Below are positions 1-9,243 of a DNA stretch of 64,000 nucleotides, piece after piece. Every line of letters begins with the position of its first letter. The stretch's first letter is position 1. The translations under genes and the position numbers were made by a program. Below the pieces are notes generated by a model. That model saw nothing but the letters and a program-made list of their open reading frames with translations, was not told the origin of the DNA and did not search any database. Location: the NCBI RefSeq assembly GCF_015477835.1, contig NZ_JADLQN010000007.1:55309-119308 (forward strand), given 5' to 3'. The stretch comes from Nocardia higoensis. GTDB lineage: Bacteria > Actinomycetota > Actinomycetes > Mycobacteriales > Mycobacteriaceae.

Positions 1-705
1 GGGAACCTCGGCATCGACGGCCCGCACGACGGTCGCGGCGAAATCCTCGACGGTGGGCAACGGGCCCGCGGTGCGACGGGCGGCGACGGCGTCCGGATCG
101 CGGCGCTCCAGCAGGCGGATGATGATCGTGCCGTCGATCATGTCCCCGGACACCACCGTGAATCCCACGGCGTGCCGGGCGAATTCGGGAATCAGCGCGC
201 GCAGGGCGTCCTCACCCGCCCGCTTGCTCGCCGCGATCGGCTCGTACCCGTCCGGCAGCGGACGGCCGGTGCCGTGGAAGTGCGCCTGATGGCTGGTGAT
301 GAAGACGATGCGGCCACCGGGCGCGAGCAGCGGCAGGGCGGCGGTCGCCAGATGGACCTGGGCATCACGATTGAGTCGCAGTGCGTAGCCGGGATCGGCG
401 TCGCGTTCGAGGCCGCCGGACGCATTGAGAACGAGGGCGTCCAATCGGCCGTAGTCGCGTTCGAGCTCGCCCAGCATCCCGGTCACGGCCGCGCGGTCGG
501 ACAGATCAGCGCCGATCGTCGAGGCGCTTCCACCCGCGGCAACGATGTCGTCGGCCACCGCCTGCGCCCGTCTGGCCTTCTCCCGGTAGTTGACGACGAC
601 GTGCATTCCCGTCGCCGCCAGACCTTTGGCCGTCTCCGCGCCGATTCCCCGCGAGGCGCCGGTCACCAAGGCGACCCGCCGCGCCACTGTCTCCGAACCC
701 GTCAT
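1..705 (-). CDS. SDR family oxidoreductase, C-terminus beyond window
   Basis: The first 235 residues of a short-chain dehydrogenase are present; the reading frame is still open at base 1, so the end lies outside. The glycine-rich cofactor motif TGASRGIG sits near residue 14 and NASGG marks the Rossmann core. The usual YxxxK catalytic pair is not in register: the sequence reads YEPIAASK, with Ile where Tyr is expected and a Tyr three residues earlier. The ATG at 703-705 faces an HxlR regulator, which probably controls it. Substrate unknown. Confidence 0.85.
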   Translation of the reverse strand, partial: MTGSETVARRVALVTGASRGIGAETAKGLAATGMHVVVNYREKARRAQAVADDIVAAGGSASTIGADLSDRAAVTGMLGELERDYGRLDALVLNASGGLERDADPGYALRLNRDAQVHLATAALPLLAPGGRIVFITSHQAHFHGTGRPLPDGYEPIAASKRAGEDALRALIPEFARHAVGFTVVSGDMIDGTIIIRLLERRDPDAVAARRTAGPLPTVEDFAATVVRAVDAEVP

Positions 706-732
706 CGCGCCACTCCCTCATCTCGCTGATGC

Positions 733-745
733 TTCTGATTCAGAA
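733..745. promoter_or_regulatory. Perfect 13-bp palindrome, candidate HxlR operator
   Basis: TTCTGA-T-TCAGAA is a perfect inverted repeat in the 59-bp gap between the divergent SDR and HxlR genes. A second inverted repeat, GCTTC/GAAGC (757-761 and 769-773), overlaps the regulator's start. Position and symmetry suggest the regulator's operator; this is inference. Confidence 0.45.
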
Positions 746-764
746 CCAAATATGGTGCTTCGAA

Positions 765-1130
765 ATGAGAAGCGCAAACACCGACGCGGACAGCGGCTCC
801 CCGAGCTCCCCCGCGCACACCCGCGTCCTGTCGGCGATCGATCTGCTCGGGCAGCGCTGGACGCTGCGCGTCATCTGGGAGCTGGCGCCGGGTCCCCTGG
901 GCTTTCTGCAGCTGCGCCGCAGCATGGGCAACTGCTCGTCCAGCATGTTGTCGAATCGGCTGCAGCAGTTGCAGCAGGCGGGCTTGGTGCACAAACACGG
1001 GCCGAAAGGAGCCTATGAACTCACCATCTCGGGCCGCGAGCTCAGCGATGCGCTGCGACCGCTCTGGGAATGGTCCGCAACATGGTCCTGCGCGCACGAC
1101 GTCGAGAGCGAAACCCTCCCCCGCGATTGA
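765..1130 (+). CDS. HxlR family transcriptional regulator
   Basis: A 121-residue winged-helix protein. The core from about residue 18 reads VLSAIDLLGQRWTLRVIWEL followed by GPLGFLQLRR and LSNRLQQLQQAGLV, the classic HxlR DNA-binding pattern. HxlR proteins usually sense a metabolite or electrophile and control an adjacent, often divergent, enzyme gene, here the SDR. The ATG at 765 is preferred because homology begins just after it; an in-frame start at 729 would add 12 unlikely residues. No strong ribosome-binding site is seen. Confidence 0.85.
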   Translation: MRSANTDADSGSPSSPAHTRVLSAIDLLGQRWTLRVIWELAPGPLGFLQLRRSMGNCSSSMLSNRLQQLQQAGLVHKHGPKGAYELTISGRELSDALRPLWEWSATWSCAHDVESETLPRD

Positions 1131-1384
1131 ACCGGTGGCGGACGCGACGCCGGAGTTCGCGCCGGATTCACTGCGGGAGGACGTTCCGCCACAGCGCTAC
1201 CGGAATGTTCTCGCTGAGCGATGAATGAGCGGCACCCCGGGGGTTCGGGCACCTCGCTGCCGGTCGCTGGGCACCGATGCCGACGAGGCGAGACAGCGCA
1301 CAACAGTTGTCCGCGATGGCCGATGAGTTCGGCGGCAGAGACCCGTCCTATCCGGTGACTGCAGTGAGTCGAGAGGAGAAGCCG

Positions 1385-1672
1385 ATGGTTGTCGTGGCCG
1401 GGCACATCATGGTCGATCCCGCGCGCCGGGAAGCGTATCTGGTCGGGTGCGTCCCGGTGGTGGAACAGGCGCGGCAAGCGCGCGGTTGCCTGGATTTCGC
1501 GATCAGCGCTGATCTGCTGGATTCCGGGCGGATCAATGTGTTCGAGCGGTGGGCGACGCGGGAGGACGTCGAGGCGTTTCGCGGAAGCGGACCCGAGGAC
1601 GGGCAGAGTGCCGCGATACGCGAAGCGTCGGTCGCGGAATTCGATATCGCCGGGATTCGCTCGCTGACCTGA
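1385..1672 (+). CDS. Antibiotic biosynthesis monooxygenase (ABM) domain protein
   Basis: A 95-residue single-domain ferredoxin-fold protein. It begins VVVAGHIMVDP, continues with VVEQARQARGCLDFAISADL and contains FERWATREDVEAF, the usual ABM pattern. Such dimeric proteins act as cofactor-free monooxygenases or heme/quinone-handling enzymes; the substrate cannot be told. The ATG at 1385 follows GAGAGGAGAAG, a good ribosome-binding site, so a longer frame from 1277 is rejected. The gene converges on pheT across a strong hairpin. Confidence 0.8.
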   Translation: MVVVAGHIMVDPARREAYLVGCVPVVEQARQARGCLDFAISADLLDSGRINVFERWATREDVEAFRGSGPEDGQSAAIREASVAEFDIAGIRSLT

Positions 1673-1673
1673 A

Positions 1674-1717
1674 CGGATCGGCCGCGCAGAGTACGCGGAC
1701 TCTGCGCGGCCGATCCG
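1674..1717. terminator. Bidirectional hairpin terminator between ABM gene and pheT
   Basis: A perfect 19-bp stem (1674-1692 with 1699-1717) and a 6-nt loop lie exactly between the convergent stops of the ABM gene and pheT. There is no long T tract, as is common for actinobacterial terminators. Confidence 0.85.
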
Positions 1718-1720
1718 GCA

Positions 1721-4225
1721 TCAGCCGCGCAGGACAGCGCCGACCGACGCACCGGCGGCGGCCACCGCGGCGTCGCGGGCGGCGCTGGCCTCGTCCTCGG
1801 TGAGGGTGCGGTCGGGGGCACGGAATCGCAGGGCGTAGGTGAGAGACTTGCGGCCCTCACCGGCCTGCTCACCCTCGTACACGTCGAACAGCGCGATGTC
1901 CTCGAGCAGGTCGCCGCTGCCGCCGCGCAGGGCGGCTTCCACAGCCGCGGCGGAAACGGACTTCTCGACGCTGACCGAGACGTCCTGCAGGACCGCGGGG
2001 AACGCCGAGACGATCGGCGCGGGCCGGGCCTCGGTCAGCGGCAGGGCATCGAGGTCGAGTTCGACCGCGCAGGTGCGGGCGGGCAGGCCCGCGCGCTCGA
2101 GGACCGCCGGGTGCAGTTCGCCCGCGTGCCCGACGACCGTGCCGTCGACCACGAGTTCGGCGCACCGGCCCGGATGCCACGGCAGATACGCGGCGGCGCG
2201 GCGCTCGATCACCACACCCGCGGCGTCGGCGACGGCGTCGACCAGGGCGAAGGCGTCGGCGGCCTCGACCTGCCTGCCCGGACCCCACGGGCCGCGCGGC
2301 TCCTGGCGTCCGGTGAGCACGGCGCCGACCCGCACGGGCTGTGCGGGCAGCGAGGCCAGCAGTTCACCGATCTGCTCGTCGGTGGGACGGCGGTCCACCG
2401 GCAGCGGTTCGACGGCCTTGGTCTCGCCGGTAGGCAGGGTGACCTGGCCGATGGCGTAGAGGGTCAGGTCACGCGCGCCGCGGGAAATATTGCGCTGGGC
2501 GATCTCGAGCAGGCCGGGCAACAGCGTGGTGGACAACTCGGCGCGCTCCACATCGAGCGGGTTGAGCACCCGGGTGGTGGCGCGGCGCGGATCGTCGGTG
2601 TCCAGACCCCACACGTCGAAGACGCCTGCGGCCAGGAAGACCGGCGCGGGCACCTCCACGCCGCCTGCGAAGGCCAGCGCGCGGCTCACGGCGCGACGGC
2701 GACGCTGTACGGCGGTCAGGCCGCGACCGGCGGGGGCGGTCGGCACGATCGAGGGGATCTGCTCGAGACCCTCCAGACGCAGCACCTCCTCGACCAGATC
2801 GGCGGGCTGGGCCAGGTCGGGACGCCAGCTCGGCGGGGTCACCACGAGCTGACCGTGCGCGGTCTCCTCGTCCACGGACACCTCGACGTGGCAACCGATC
2901 TGGGCCAGCCGGCGGGCCGCGGTGCCGCGCGGGTAGGTGACACCCGCGACACGGTCGGCCAGATCGATGTCCATCCGGATCGGCTCGGGCTCCGGGGTGG
3001 GCACCCGCACGTCGGAGAGCACGGATTCGACAGTGCCGCCGGTGATCTCGGCGAGCAGGGTGGCCGCGCGATCCAGCGCGGCGACGTTGAGCTCGGGATC
3101 GACGATGCGTTCATAGCGCTTGCCCGCCTCGGAGACCAGCTTGTGCCTGCGCGCGGTGCGGTAGATGAGCAGCGAGTTCCAGGTGGCCGCTTCCAGCAGC
3201 ACGTCGGTGGTCTCGGCGCTCACCTCGGTGCTGGCGCCGCCCATCACGCCGGCCAGTGAGATCACGCCGGAGTCGTCGGCGATGACCACGTCCTCGTCGT
3301 CGAGGGTGCGCTCCACATCGTCGAGGGTGCGCAGCGTCTCGCCTCTGTTCGCGGTGCGCACCACCAGGCCGCCGCTCAGTCGCGCGGCGTCGAAGGCGTG
3401 CAGCGGCTGGCCGAGTTCGAGCATGACGTAGTTGGTCACGTCGACGGCCGGGGAGATCGGGCGCACCCCGGACAGCAGCAGCCTGCGCTGCAGCCACCAC
3501 GGGCTGACCGCGGCCGGGTCGACGCCGGTGACCCGGCGCGCGGCGAAACGGGTGCAGCGCGAATCGGATTCGATGCGGATCGGCCAGGCCTGCGCCTCGT
3601 CCGCGGGCAGGGTCCGCACGGCCGGATCGAGATACTCCAGGTCCGAACCGCAGGTGATCTCGCGCGCCAGGCCGCGCACCGAGAAGCAGTAGCCGCGATC
3701 CGGGGTGATGTTCAGCTCGATGACGGTGTCGTCGAGGCCGAGCAGTTCGTTGGCGTCGGTACCCGGCTCGGCGGTGCCCGGCTCCAGCACCAGGATGCCG
3801 GAATGGTCCTTGCCGATACCGAGTTCGGCCACCGAGCAGATCATGCCGTTGGAGGTGTGACCGTAGGTCTTGCGCGAGGTGATCCGGAATCCGCCTGGCA
3901 GCACACCGCCGGGCAGCACCACGACGACCAGATCGCCCACCGCGAAGTTGGTCGCGCCGCAGATGATCTCCTGCGGTTCGACGTTGCCGACATCGACCCT
4001 GCAGAACCGGATCGGCTTCTTGAACTCGGTCAGCTCGGTGATCTCGAGAACACGGCCGACCACCAGCGGATGCTCGAGGTCACCGGTCACCGGCGCGAGC
4101 TTGTCGACCTCCTCGACCTCCAGCCCGACCCGGACGAACGCGGCATCCAGCTCCTCGGGCGTGACCGACCAGCCGGGGGTGGCGCGCTCGATGATCTCGG
4201 TCAGCCAGGACTGCGCTACTCGCAC
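1721..4225 (-). CDS. pheT: Phenylalanine-tRNA ligase beta subunit
   Basis: An 834-residue PheT of full bacterial length. Domains in order: N-terminal EMAP-like tRNA-binding fold (about 40-155), B3/B4 editing domain (about 215-370), B5 domain (about 415-485), the catalytic-like core, and a C-terminal ferredoxin-fold anticodon-binding domain (about 740-834). With PheS it forms the (alpha-beta)2 enzyme that charges tRNA-Phe and edits mischarged Tyr. It starts 33 bp after pheS and is clearly co-transcribed with it. Confidence 0.98.
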   Translation of the reverse strand: MRVAQSWLTEIIERATPGWSVTPEELDAAFVRVGLEVEEVDKLAPVTGDLEHPLVVGRVLEITELTEFKKPIRFCRVDVGNVEPQEIICGATNFAVGDLVVVVLPGGVLPGGFRITSRKTYGHTSNGMICSVAELGIGKDHSGILVLEPGTAEPGTDANELLGLDDTVIELNITPDRGYCFSVRGLAREITCGSDLEYLDPAVRTLPADEAQAWPIRIESDSRCTRFAARRVTGVDPAAVSPWWLQRRLLLSGVRPISPAVDVTNYVMLELGQPLHAFDAARLSGGLVVRTANRGETLRTLDDVERTLDDEDVVIADDSGVISLAGVMGGASTEVSAETTDVLLEAATWNSLLIYRTARRHKLVSEAGKRYERIVDPELNVAALDRAATLLAEITGGTVESVLSDVRVPTPEPEPIRMDIDLADRVAGVTYPRGTAARRLAQIGCHVEVSVDEETAHGQLVVTPPSWRPDLAQPADLVEEVLRLEGLEQIPSIVPTAPAGRGLTAVQRRRRAVSRALAFAGGVEVPAPVFLAAGVFDVWGLDTDDPRRATTRVLNPLDVERAELSTTLLPGLLEIAQRNISRGARDLTLYAIGQVTLPTGETKAVEPLPVDRRPTDEQIGELLASLPAQPVRVGAVLTGRQEPRGPWGPGRQVEAADAFALVDAVADAAGVVIERRAAAYLPWHPGRCAELVVDGTVVGHAGELHPAVLERAGLPARTCAVELDLDALPLTEARPAPIVSAFPAVLQDVSVSVEKSVSAAAVEAALRGGSGDLLEDIALFDVYEGEQAGEGRKSLTYALRFRAPDRTLTEDEASAARDAAVAAAGASVGAVLRG

Positions 4226-4258
4226 GTGACTTTTCGCTCTCTCGGTCGAAGGGGGAGG

Positions 4259-5350
4259 TCAGGACTGGATGCCGAAGGGCAGGGTGAACCGCACGTCGCC
4301 CTCGACGATGTCGCGCATGTCGGGGATACCGTTGCGGAACTGCAGGGTCCGCTCCAGACCCATGCCGAACGCGAAACCGCTGTACTCCTCGGGGTCGATG
4401 CCGCTGGCGATGAGCACCTTGGGGTTGACCATGCCGCAGCCGCCCCACTCGACCCAGCCCGCGCCGCCCTTCTTGTCCGGGAACCACACGTCGACCTCGG
4501 CCGAGGGCTCGGTGAAGGGGAAGTAGTTCGGCCGCATCCTGGTGCGGGTATCGGGGCCGAACAGGGCGCGCGCGAAGGCGTCCAGCGTGCCCCGCAGATG
4601 CGCCATGGTCAGGCCCTTGTCGATGGCCAGACCCTCCACCTGGGAGAACACCGGGGTGTGGGTGGCGTCGAGCTCGTCGGTGCGGAAGGTGCGGCCGGGG
4701 CAGACCACGTAGATGGGCAGCTCGCGGTCGAGCATGGAGCGCACCTGCACCGGGGAGGTGTGGGTGCGCAGCACCTGGCGCGAACCCTCCGGGGCGATGT
4801 GGAAGGTGTCCTGCATGGTCCGGGCCGGGTGGTCGGGCAGGAAGTTCAGCGCGTCGAAGTTGAAGTGCTCGGTCTCGACCTCGGGCCCCTCGGCGACCTC
4901 CCAGCCCATCGCGACGAACACGTCGGCGATTCGCTCGGAGATGACGGTGATCGGGTGGCGCGCGCCCACCGGGCGACGGCGGGCGGGCAGCGTCACATCG
5001 ATGGCCTCGGCGACCAGCACGGCGGCGTCGCGCTCGGCGAGCAGCACCTCCCGGCGCGCCTCGAAGGCTTGAGAGACCCGGCCGCGGGCCACATTGACCC
5101 GCTTGCCCGCGTCCTTCTTCTCCTCCTTGGGCAGCGCGCCCAGCGCCCGCTGGGCCAGTGCCAACGGGGCCTTGCCGCCCAGGTAGTCGGTCTTGGCGAC
5201 CGCGAGGGCGTCCAGATCGGCGGCCGCGGCGAACGCCTTCTCGGCCTCGGCCGCGGCGGCGGCCAGCGCCTCTTCGCTCAGATCCACGGTCGATCCCGCG
5301 GCATTGCGCTCGTCGGCGTTGCGCTCGACTCCGGTGCTGTCGTCGGCCAC
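4259..5350 (-). CDS. pheS: Phenylalanine-tRNA ligase alpha subunit
   Basis: A 363-residue class II synthetase subunit. An N-terminal coiled-coil arm (about 30-100) precedes the catalytic core, where GRTFRTDELDATHTPVF (motif 2 region) and GFAFGMGLERTLQFRNGI (motif 3) are plain. It activates phenylalanine in the PheS2T2 complex. The start is GTG with GGGAGAG about 10 nt upstream. It lies downstream of tsnR and the infC-rpmI-rplT genes on the same strand. Confidence 0.98.
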   Translation of the reverse strand: MADDSTGVERNADERNAAGSTVDLSEEALAAAAAEAEKAFAAAADLDALAVAKTDYLGGKAPLALAQRALGALPKEEKKDAGKRVNVARGRVSQAFEARREVLLAERDAAVLVAEAIDVTLPARRRPVGARHPITVISERIADVFVAMGWEVAEGPEVETEHFNFDALNFLPDHPARTMQDTFHIAPEGSRQVLRTHTSPVQVRSMLDRELPIYVVCPGRTFRTDELDATHTPVFSQVEGLAIDKGLTMAHLRGTLDAFARALFGPDTRTRMRPNYFPFTEPSAEVDVWFPDKKGGAGWVEWGGCGMVNPKVLIASGIDPEEYSGFAFGMGLERTLQFRNGIPDMRDIVEGDVRFTLPFGIQS

Positions 5351-5455
5351 GATGGTTCGTCTCTCCCGTTGGGGTCGGTGCGGTGCGGGCCGAGGTCCGG
5401 CCCGGATTGCTGCTGGTGGAATCCTATGGGATCGCGTTCGGGCGATTCACCCGGA

Positions 5456-6283
5456 TTACCGACGCGCCGTATCCGCGTCGCGGGCGCGGTGGTGCACACG
5501 GGCGCTCGCGTAGAGGCAGATCGCCGCGGCGGCGGCCAGGTTGAGGCTCTCGGCGCGGCCGTGGATGGGGATGCGGACGCGGTGGTCGGCGCGGGCCGCC
5601 ACGGCCGGGTCCAGGCCGTGCGCCTCGTTGCCGAACAACCAGGCCACCGGGCCGGACAGGATCTCGTCGGCCTCGTCGAGGTCGATCTCACCGTCGGCGG
5701 CGGTGGCGAGCAGGGTGAGCCCGGCGTCCCGCACGGCGGTCAGGGTCTCGTCGACCTCGCGACCGCGCACGATCGGCACGTGGAACAGGCTGCCCGCGCT
5801 GGCGCGCACGCATTTGCCGTTGTGCGGGTCCACGGTGGGGCCGGCCAGCACCACGCCGTCGGCGCCGACCGCGTCGGCGACCCGGATCAGGGTGCCCGCG
5901 TTGCCCGGTTCGGCGATCTCGACGGGGACAGCCAGCAGACGCGGGTCGCGGCCGAGTACATCCGCGAGCGGTACATCGACCTGCTCGCAGACCGCGACCA
6001 GGCCGGGAGCGGTGACCGTCTCGCCGAGGTGCTCGGCGGCGCGATCATCGACCAGCGTAGTGCGCACGCCGGTGGCCGAGGCCGAGGCGACGAGTTCGTG
6101 CTCACGTCGGGCGGCGGCGGCCGAATAGAACAGCTCCCGCACTCGGCCGGTCCCGAGCGCGGCGGTCACGGCGTTGGCGCCTTCGGCGAGGAACAGACCG
6201 GTCTTGCGCCGGTGCGCGCCTCGATGGAGCTTGACAGCCGAAACGACTCGCGGATTGCGCCAGCTCGTCACCTCAACGTCCAC
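5456..6283 (-). CDS. tsnR: TrmH/SpoU-family rRNA 2'-O-methyltransferase
   Basis: A 275-residue SPOUT methyltransferase. The N-terminal substrate-binding part contains RRKTGLFLAEGANAV, and the C-terminal knot carries EIAEPGNAGTLIRVADAVG, VWLFGNEAHGL-like sequence (here VAWLFGNEAHGL) and IPIHGRAESLNLAAAAAICLY, the three SpoU motifs. It should methylate a ribose in 23S rRNA using S-adenosylmethionine. The mycobacterial gene in the same place is named tsnR; thiostrepton resistance as such is not shown by sequence. The start is GTG. A hairpin terminator separates it from rplT. Confidence 0.9.
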   Translation of the reverse strand: MDVEVTSWRNPRVVSAVKLHRGAHRRKTGLFLAEGANAVTAALGTGRVRELFYSAAAARREHELVASASATGVRTTLVDDRAAEHLGETVTAPGLVAVCEQVDVPLADVLGRDPRLLAVPVEIAEPGNAGTLIRVADAVGADGVVLAGPTVDPHNGKCVRASAGSLFHVPIVRGREVDETLTAVRDAGLTLLATAADGEIDLDEADEILSGPVAWLFGNEAHGLDPAVAARADHRVRIPIHGRAESLNLAAAAAICLYASARVHHRARDADTARR

Positions 6284-6308
6284 GGCGGCCTACCGGAGTT
6301 CGACACGA

Positions 6309-6358
6309 CGAAACGACCCGCGGAGTGCGCTCGGAAAGCGCGTCCGCGGGTCGTTTCG
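6309..6358 (-). terminator. Terminator after rplT
   Basis: A perfect 16-bp stem (6309-6324 with 6343-6358) whose loop holds a smaller GCGC stem. It lies between rplT and tsnR and should end most infC-rpmI-rplT transcripts. Confidence 0.8.
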
Positions 6359-6387
6359 GAGAATATCCCGTGGTCAACAGGTTCGGC

Positions 6388-6768
6388 TCAGGCGGCCGGA
6401 GCGTTGACGTCCTGCGGGAGCGCGGCCTTCGCGACGGCCACCAGGCCGGCGAACGCCTCGGCGTCGGAGACGGCCAGCTCGGCCAGGATCTTGCGGTCCA
6501 CCTCGACACCGGCGGCCTTCAGGCCCTGGATGAAGCGGTTGTAGGTGATGTCGTTCAGACGCGCCGCGGCGTTGATGCGCGCGATCCACAGCTTGCGGAA
6601 ATCACCCTTGCGCGCCCGGCGGTCCCGGTAGGCGTAGGTGAGCGAGTGCAGCTGCTGTTCCTTGGCCTTGCGGTACAGCCGCGAGCGCTGGCCCCGGTAG
6701 CCCTTGGAGGCCTCGAGGATGGAACGGCGCTTCTTCTGAGCGTTGACGGCCCTTTTGACGCGTGCCAC
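6388..6768 (-). CDS. rplT: Large ribosomal subunit protein bL20
   Basis: 126 residues, starting MARVKRAVNAQKKRRSILE, with the typical very basic N-terminal helix and the globular C-terminal half ending in an Ala-rich tail. It binds 23S rRNA early in 50S assembly and in several bacteria represses its own operon. The start is GTG. Third gene of infC-rpmI-rplT. Confidence 0.98.
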   Translation of the reverse strand: MARVKRAVNAQKKRRSILEASKGYRGQRSRLYRKAKEQQLHSLTYAYRDRRARKGDFRKLWIARINAAARLNDITYNRFIQGLKAAGVEVDRKILAELAVSDAEAFAGLVAVAKAALPQDVNAPAA

Positions 6769-6848
6769 TGGTCAGTCCTTGATCGAATAGGGGGCGCGGT
6801 CGCGCCCGGATGTTGGTCGAGAGGATGGCGGTGAGCCGGTGGAGCTGG

Positions 6849-7043
6849 TTACCGGCCCAGCAGCTTCTTCACGCGACGGACATCGGCAGCCGCGACGACC
6901 TCGGTGCCGTCCAGACGACGAGTCCGGCGGGAGGACTTGTGCTCGAGCAGGTGGCGACGGTTCGCCTGCTGACGCAGCAGCTTGCCTTTACCGGACACCT
7001 TGAATCGCTTCGAGGCGCCGCTGTGGCTCTTCATCTTCGGCAT
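6849..7043 (-). CDS. rpmI: Large ribosomal subunit protein bL35
   Basis: 64 residues beginning MPKMKSHSGASKRFKVSGKG, the invariant L35 signature, with the usual HLLEHKSSRRTRRL centre. Structural protein of the 50S subunit, placed between infC and rplT as in nearly all bacteria. Confidence 0.98.
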   Translation of the reverse strand: MPKMKSHSGASKRFKVSGKGKLLRQQANRRHLLEHKSSRRTRRLDGTEVVAAADVRRVKKLLGR

Positions 7044-7100
7044 GGATTCCTCTATCTGTCGTCCCGCGGGTCACCGGGTGACCCGCGGCATCTGAACGTA

Positions 7101-7727
<627 letters not shown>

Positions 7728-7731
7728 GGGG

Positions 7732-7737
7732 CCTCCT
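7732..7737 (-). promoter_or_regulatory. Ribosome-binding site fixing the infC AUC start
   Basis: On the minus strand AGGAGG precedes ATC by 4 nt. It is the only good Shine-Dalgarno site near the start of IF-3 homology and decides the non-canonical start. Confidence 0.75.
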
Positions 7738-7792
7738 AGGTCAAGCGGTGTCGTCACGACGACCGCAAGCAATGCAACCCCTGATTCAACAC

Positions 7793-7827
7793 AAAAGCCC
7801 CGGTGCGGTATTTCACCGCCACGGGGC
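7793..7827 (-). terminator. Attenuator-like hairpin in the infC leader
   Basis: On the minus strand a 13-bp GC stem with a 2-nt internal mismatch (7815-7827 with 7797-7809, loop of 5) is followed directly by TTTTGTGTT. It sits about 70 nt upstream of the infC start. It has the form of an intrinsic terminator inside a 5' leader, so transcription of infC-rpmI-rplT may be attenuated, possibly by L20 as in other phyla (inference). Confidence 0.6.
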
Positions 7828-8109
7828 CCGAGTCGACCGATCGTCGATGCGGCACGAGGCTCGCAGCGACTCCCATGCATGGATCTCGCACGAGAAATCC
7901 GCCGTATCGGCGGATGACCGGACCGTTTCACCTGTGCGATCGAACCGAATCGTTCATTCGCCGGCAACGGTGGGAGTCGGGCTCCACTTGTCAGCCCCAG
8001 CGCAGCCGGGGCGGTCGTCGGCAGAAAGTCTAGCACTGTCACGGCCGCGCTCCGAATCGCCCGGAAACGACCGACCGAAAAGCCGTTGCGAGCGCGGGTC
8101 GCGGGACCC

Positions 8110-8658
8110 ATGCTGCACGACATGCCGATCCCTTCCCGCGAACTCCTGCGCTGGCAGTTCGACCTGACCTGGGCGCTGACCGAGGTGCACCTGGACGCAC
8201 TCACCGAGGACGACTTCCTCTGGCGACCGACTCCCCTGGTCTGGACGGTACACCGCGGCGAGGACGAGCGGTGGCGCCCGGACTGGGCAGACACCGAACC
8301 CGATCCGATCCCGGTCCCCACGATCGGCTGGGTCACCTGGCACATCGACTGGTGGTGGCACACTGCGCTCGATCACCTCGCCTGCCGCACCCCCACCCCG
8401 CGCGAGCAGTTCTTCTGGGCGGGCAGCGGTGCGGCCGCGCTCAACAGACTGCGCACCCTGCGTACCGAATGGGCGGCGGCGCTGGACAGGGTCACCGACG
8501 CCGATTTCGAGGCGACTTCGGCATATCCGTGGCCCGCCGAGGCCGGCTTGACCGTCGCGCATCTCGCGGGCTGGGTGAACGCCGAGCTGATGAAGAACAC
8601 CGCCGAGATCGGCCAGCTCCGGATGTTGCGAGCGGCCTCGCTAGCCTGTCAGTCATGA
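8110..8658 (+). CDS. DinB-like four-helix protein
   Basis: 182 residues of the DinB/YfiT fold. Metal-binding His candidates lie in TWHIDWWWHTALDHLA (central) and TVAHLAGWVNAELMKN (C-terminal). Family members include mycothiol- and bacillithiol-dependent transferases and many proteins of unknown role. Starts at 8086 (TTG), 8110 and 8122 are possible; 8110 is the first ATG. Its stop overlaps the next start in an ATGA, so the two genes are translationally coupled. Confidence 0.75.
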   Translation: MLHDMPIPSRELLRWQFDLTWALTEVHLDALTEDDFLWRPTPLVWTVHRGEDERWRPDWADTEPDPIPVPTIGWVTWHIDWWWHTALDHLACRTPTPREQFFWAGSGAAALNRLRTLRTEWAAALDRVTDADFEATSAYPWPAEAGLTVAHLAGWVNAELMKNTAEIGQLRMLRAASLACQS

Positions 8659-9014
8659 CTGACGAGCTCGACGACTCCCTCCGCGAGGCGGGCGATGTGC
8701 GTGAACTGGCCGAGATCCCCGCGGTCGAGGTGATCAGCCGCGCTGCCGTGATGCTGATGAGTTCGGCTGCGGAGAAACTCGGGCTGGCCGATGAGGATCC
8801 CGACAACAGCCCCCGCAAGGATCTGGACGAAGCGCGTCGGGTGATCACGGCGCTCGCGGGACTGGTGACCGCGTCGGTGGAGTATCTGGGGCCGCACGCG
8901 GGGCCGATTCGTGACGGGCTGCAAGCGCTGCAGCGCGCGTTCCGGGAGGCCTCGGCGCATCCGGATGAGCCGGGCAAGGGACCGGGCGAGAAGTACACCG
9001 GCCCCGTCTACTGA
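8655..9014 (+). CDS. DUF1844 domain protein (Rv1638A-like)
   Basis: 119 residues; mostly helical, with REAGDVRELAEIPAVEVISRA near the N-terminus and AARRVITALAGLV-like sequence (EARRVITALAGLVTASVEYL) in the middle, the DUF1844 pattern. No catalytic residues are known for the family. A small gene of this family adjoins uvrA in mycobacteria, so its presence supports the synteny. It overlaps the DinB gene by 4 bp and ends before a hairpin. Confidence 0.8.
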   Translation: MTDELDDSLREAGDVRELAEIPAVEVISRAAVMLMSSAAEKLGLADEDPDNSPRKDLDEARRVITALAGLVTASVEYLGPHAGPIRDGLQALQRAFREASAHPDEPGKGPGEKYTGPVY

Positions 9015-9061
9015 GATCGGACCGGCCGAACAGTGCGGGCCGGAGGCATCACGGCCGGTGA

Positions 9062-9090
9062 GCGGGGCGGCCTGGCAGCGGCCGCCCCGC
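9062..9090. terminator. Hairpin between DUF1844 gene and the micro-ORF pair
   Basis: GCGGGGCGGCC (9062-9072) pairs perfectly with 9080-9090 across a 7-nt loop. It lies between convergent reading frames and could end transcription from both sides. Confidence 0.65.
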
Positions 9091-9101
9091 CGGAGAAGTC
9101 A

Positions 9102-9212
9102 CTACCCGGGCAGAGGCGCCGGCGGCGGGGTGACCGAGATCGAGGAGCCCGAGCTCAGCATGTTGGCCAGGGCGGTGAAAAGTGCGGTGAGACCGGAGCT
9201 TCCGGAGTCCAT
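9102..9212 (-). CDS. Putative 36-residue peptide, second of a tandem pair
   Basis: An ATG at 9210-9212, preceded by GAAAGGAA at a 10-nt distance, opens a 36-codon frame. The peptide starts MDSGSSGLTALFTAL, has a short hydrophobic amphipathic stretch and ends SGSSISVTPPPAPLPG. Its second half resembles the peptide encoded just upstream (9244-9339): both have L-x-SGS-(S/A)-I followed by a Pro-rich end. The two frames are 31 bp apart. No family is recognised. Very small corynebacterial porins (PorA, PorH) are an analogy in size and pairing only. Confidence 0.6.
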   Translation of the reverse strand: MDSGSSGLTALFTALANMLSSGSSISVTPPPAPLPG

Positions 9213-9243
9213 GGGGTGTTGGTTCCTTTCGTGACGAACGTGC

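Noticed and set aside
3398..6544. 1048-codon open frame on the plus strand
   Set aside because: It runs antisense to pheT, pheS and tsnR, which are unmistakable. Long antisense frames are expected at this GC content, and the translation is His/Gly/Arg-rich without any family motif.
7728..8363. 212-residue N-terminal extension of IF-3
   Set aside because: The frame is open upstream but crosses the terminator-like leader hairpin and has no family match. IF-3 homology begins one codon after the ATC start.
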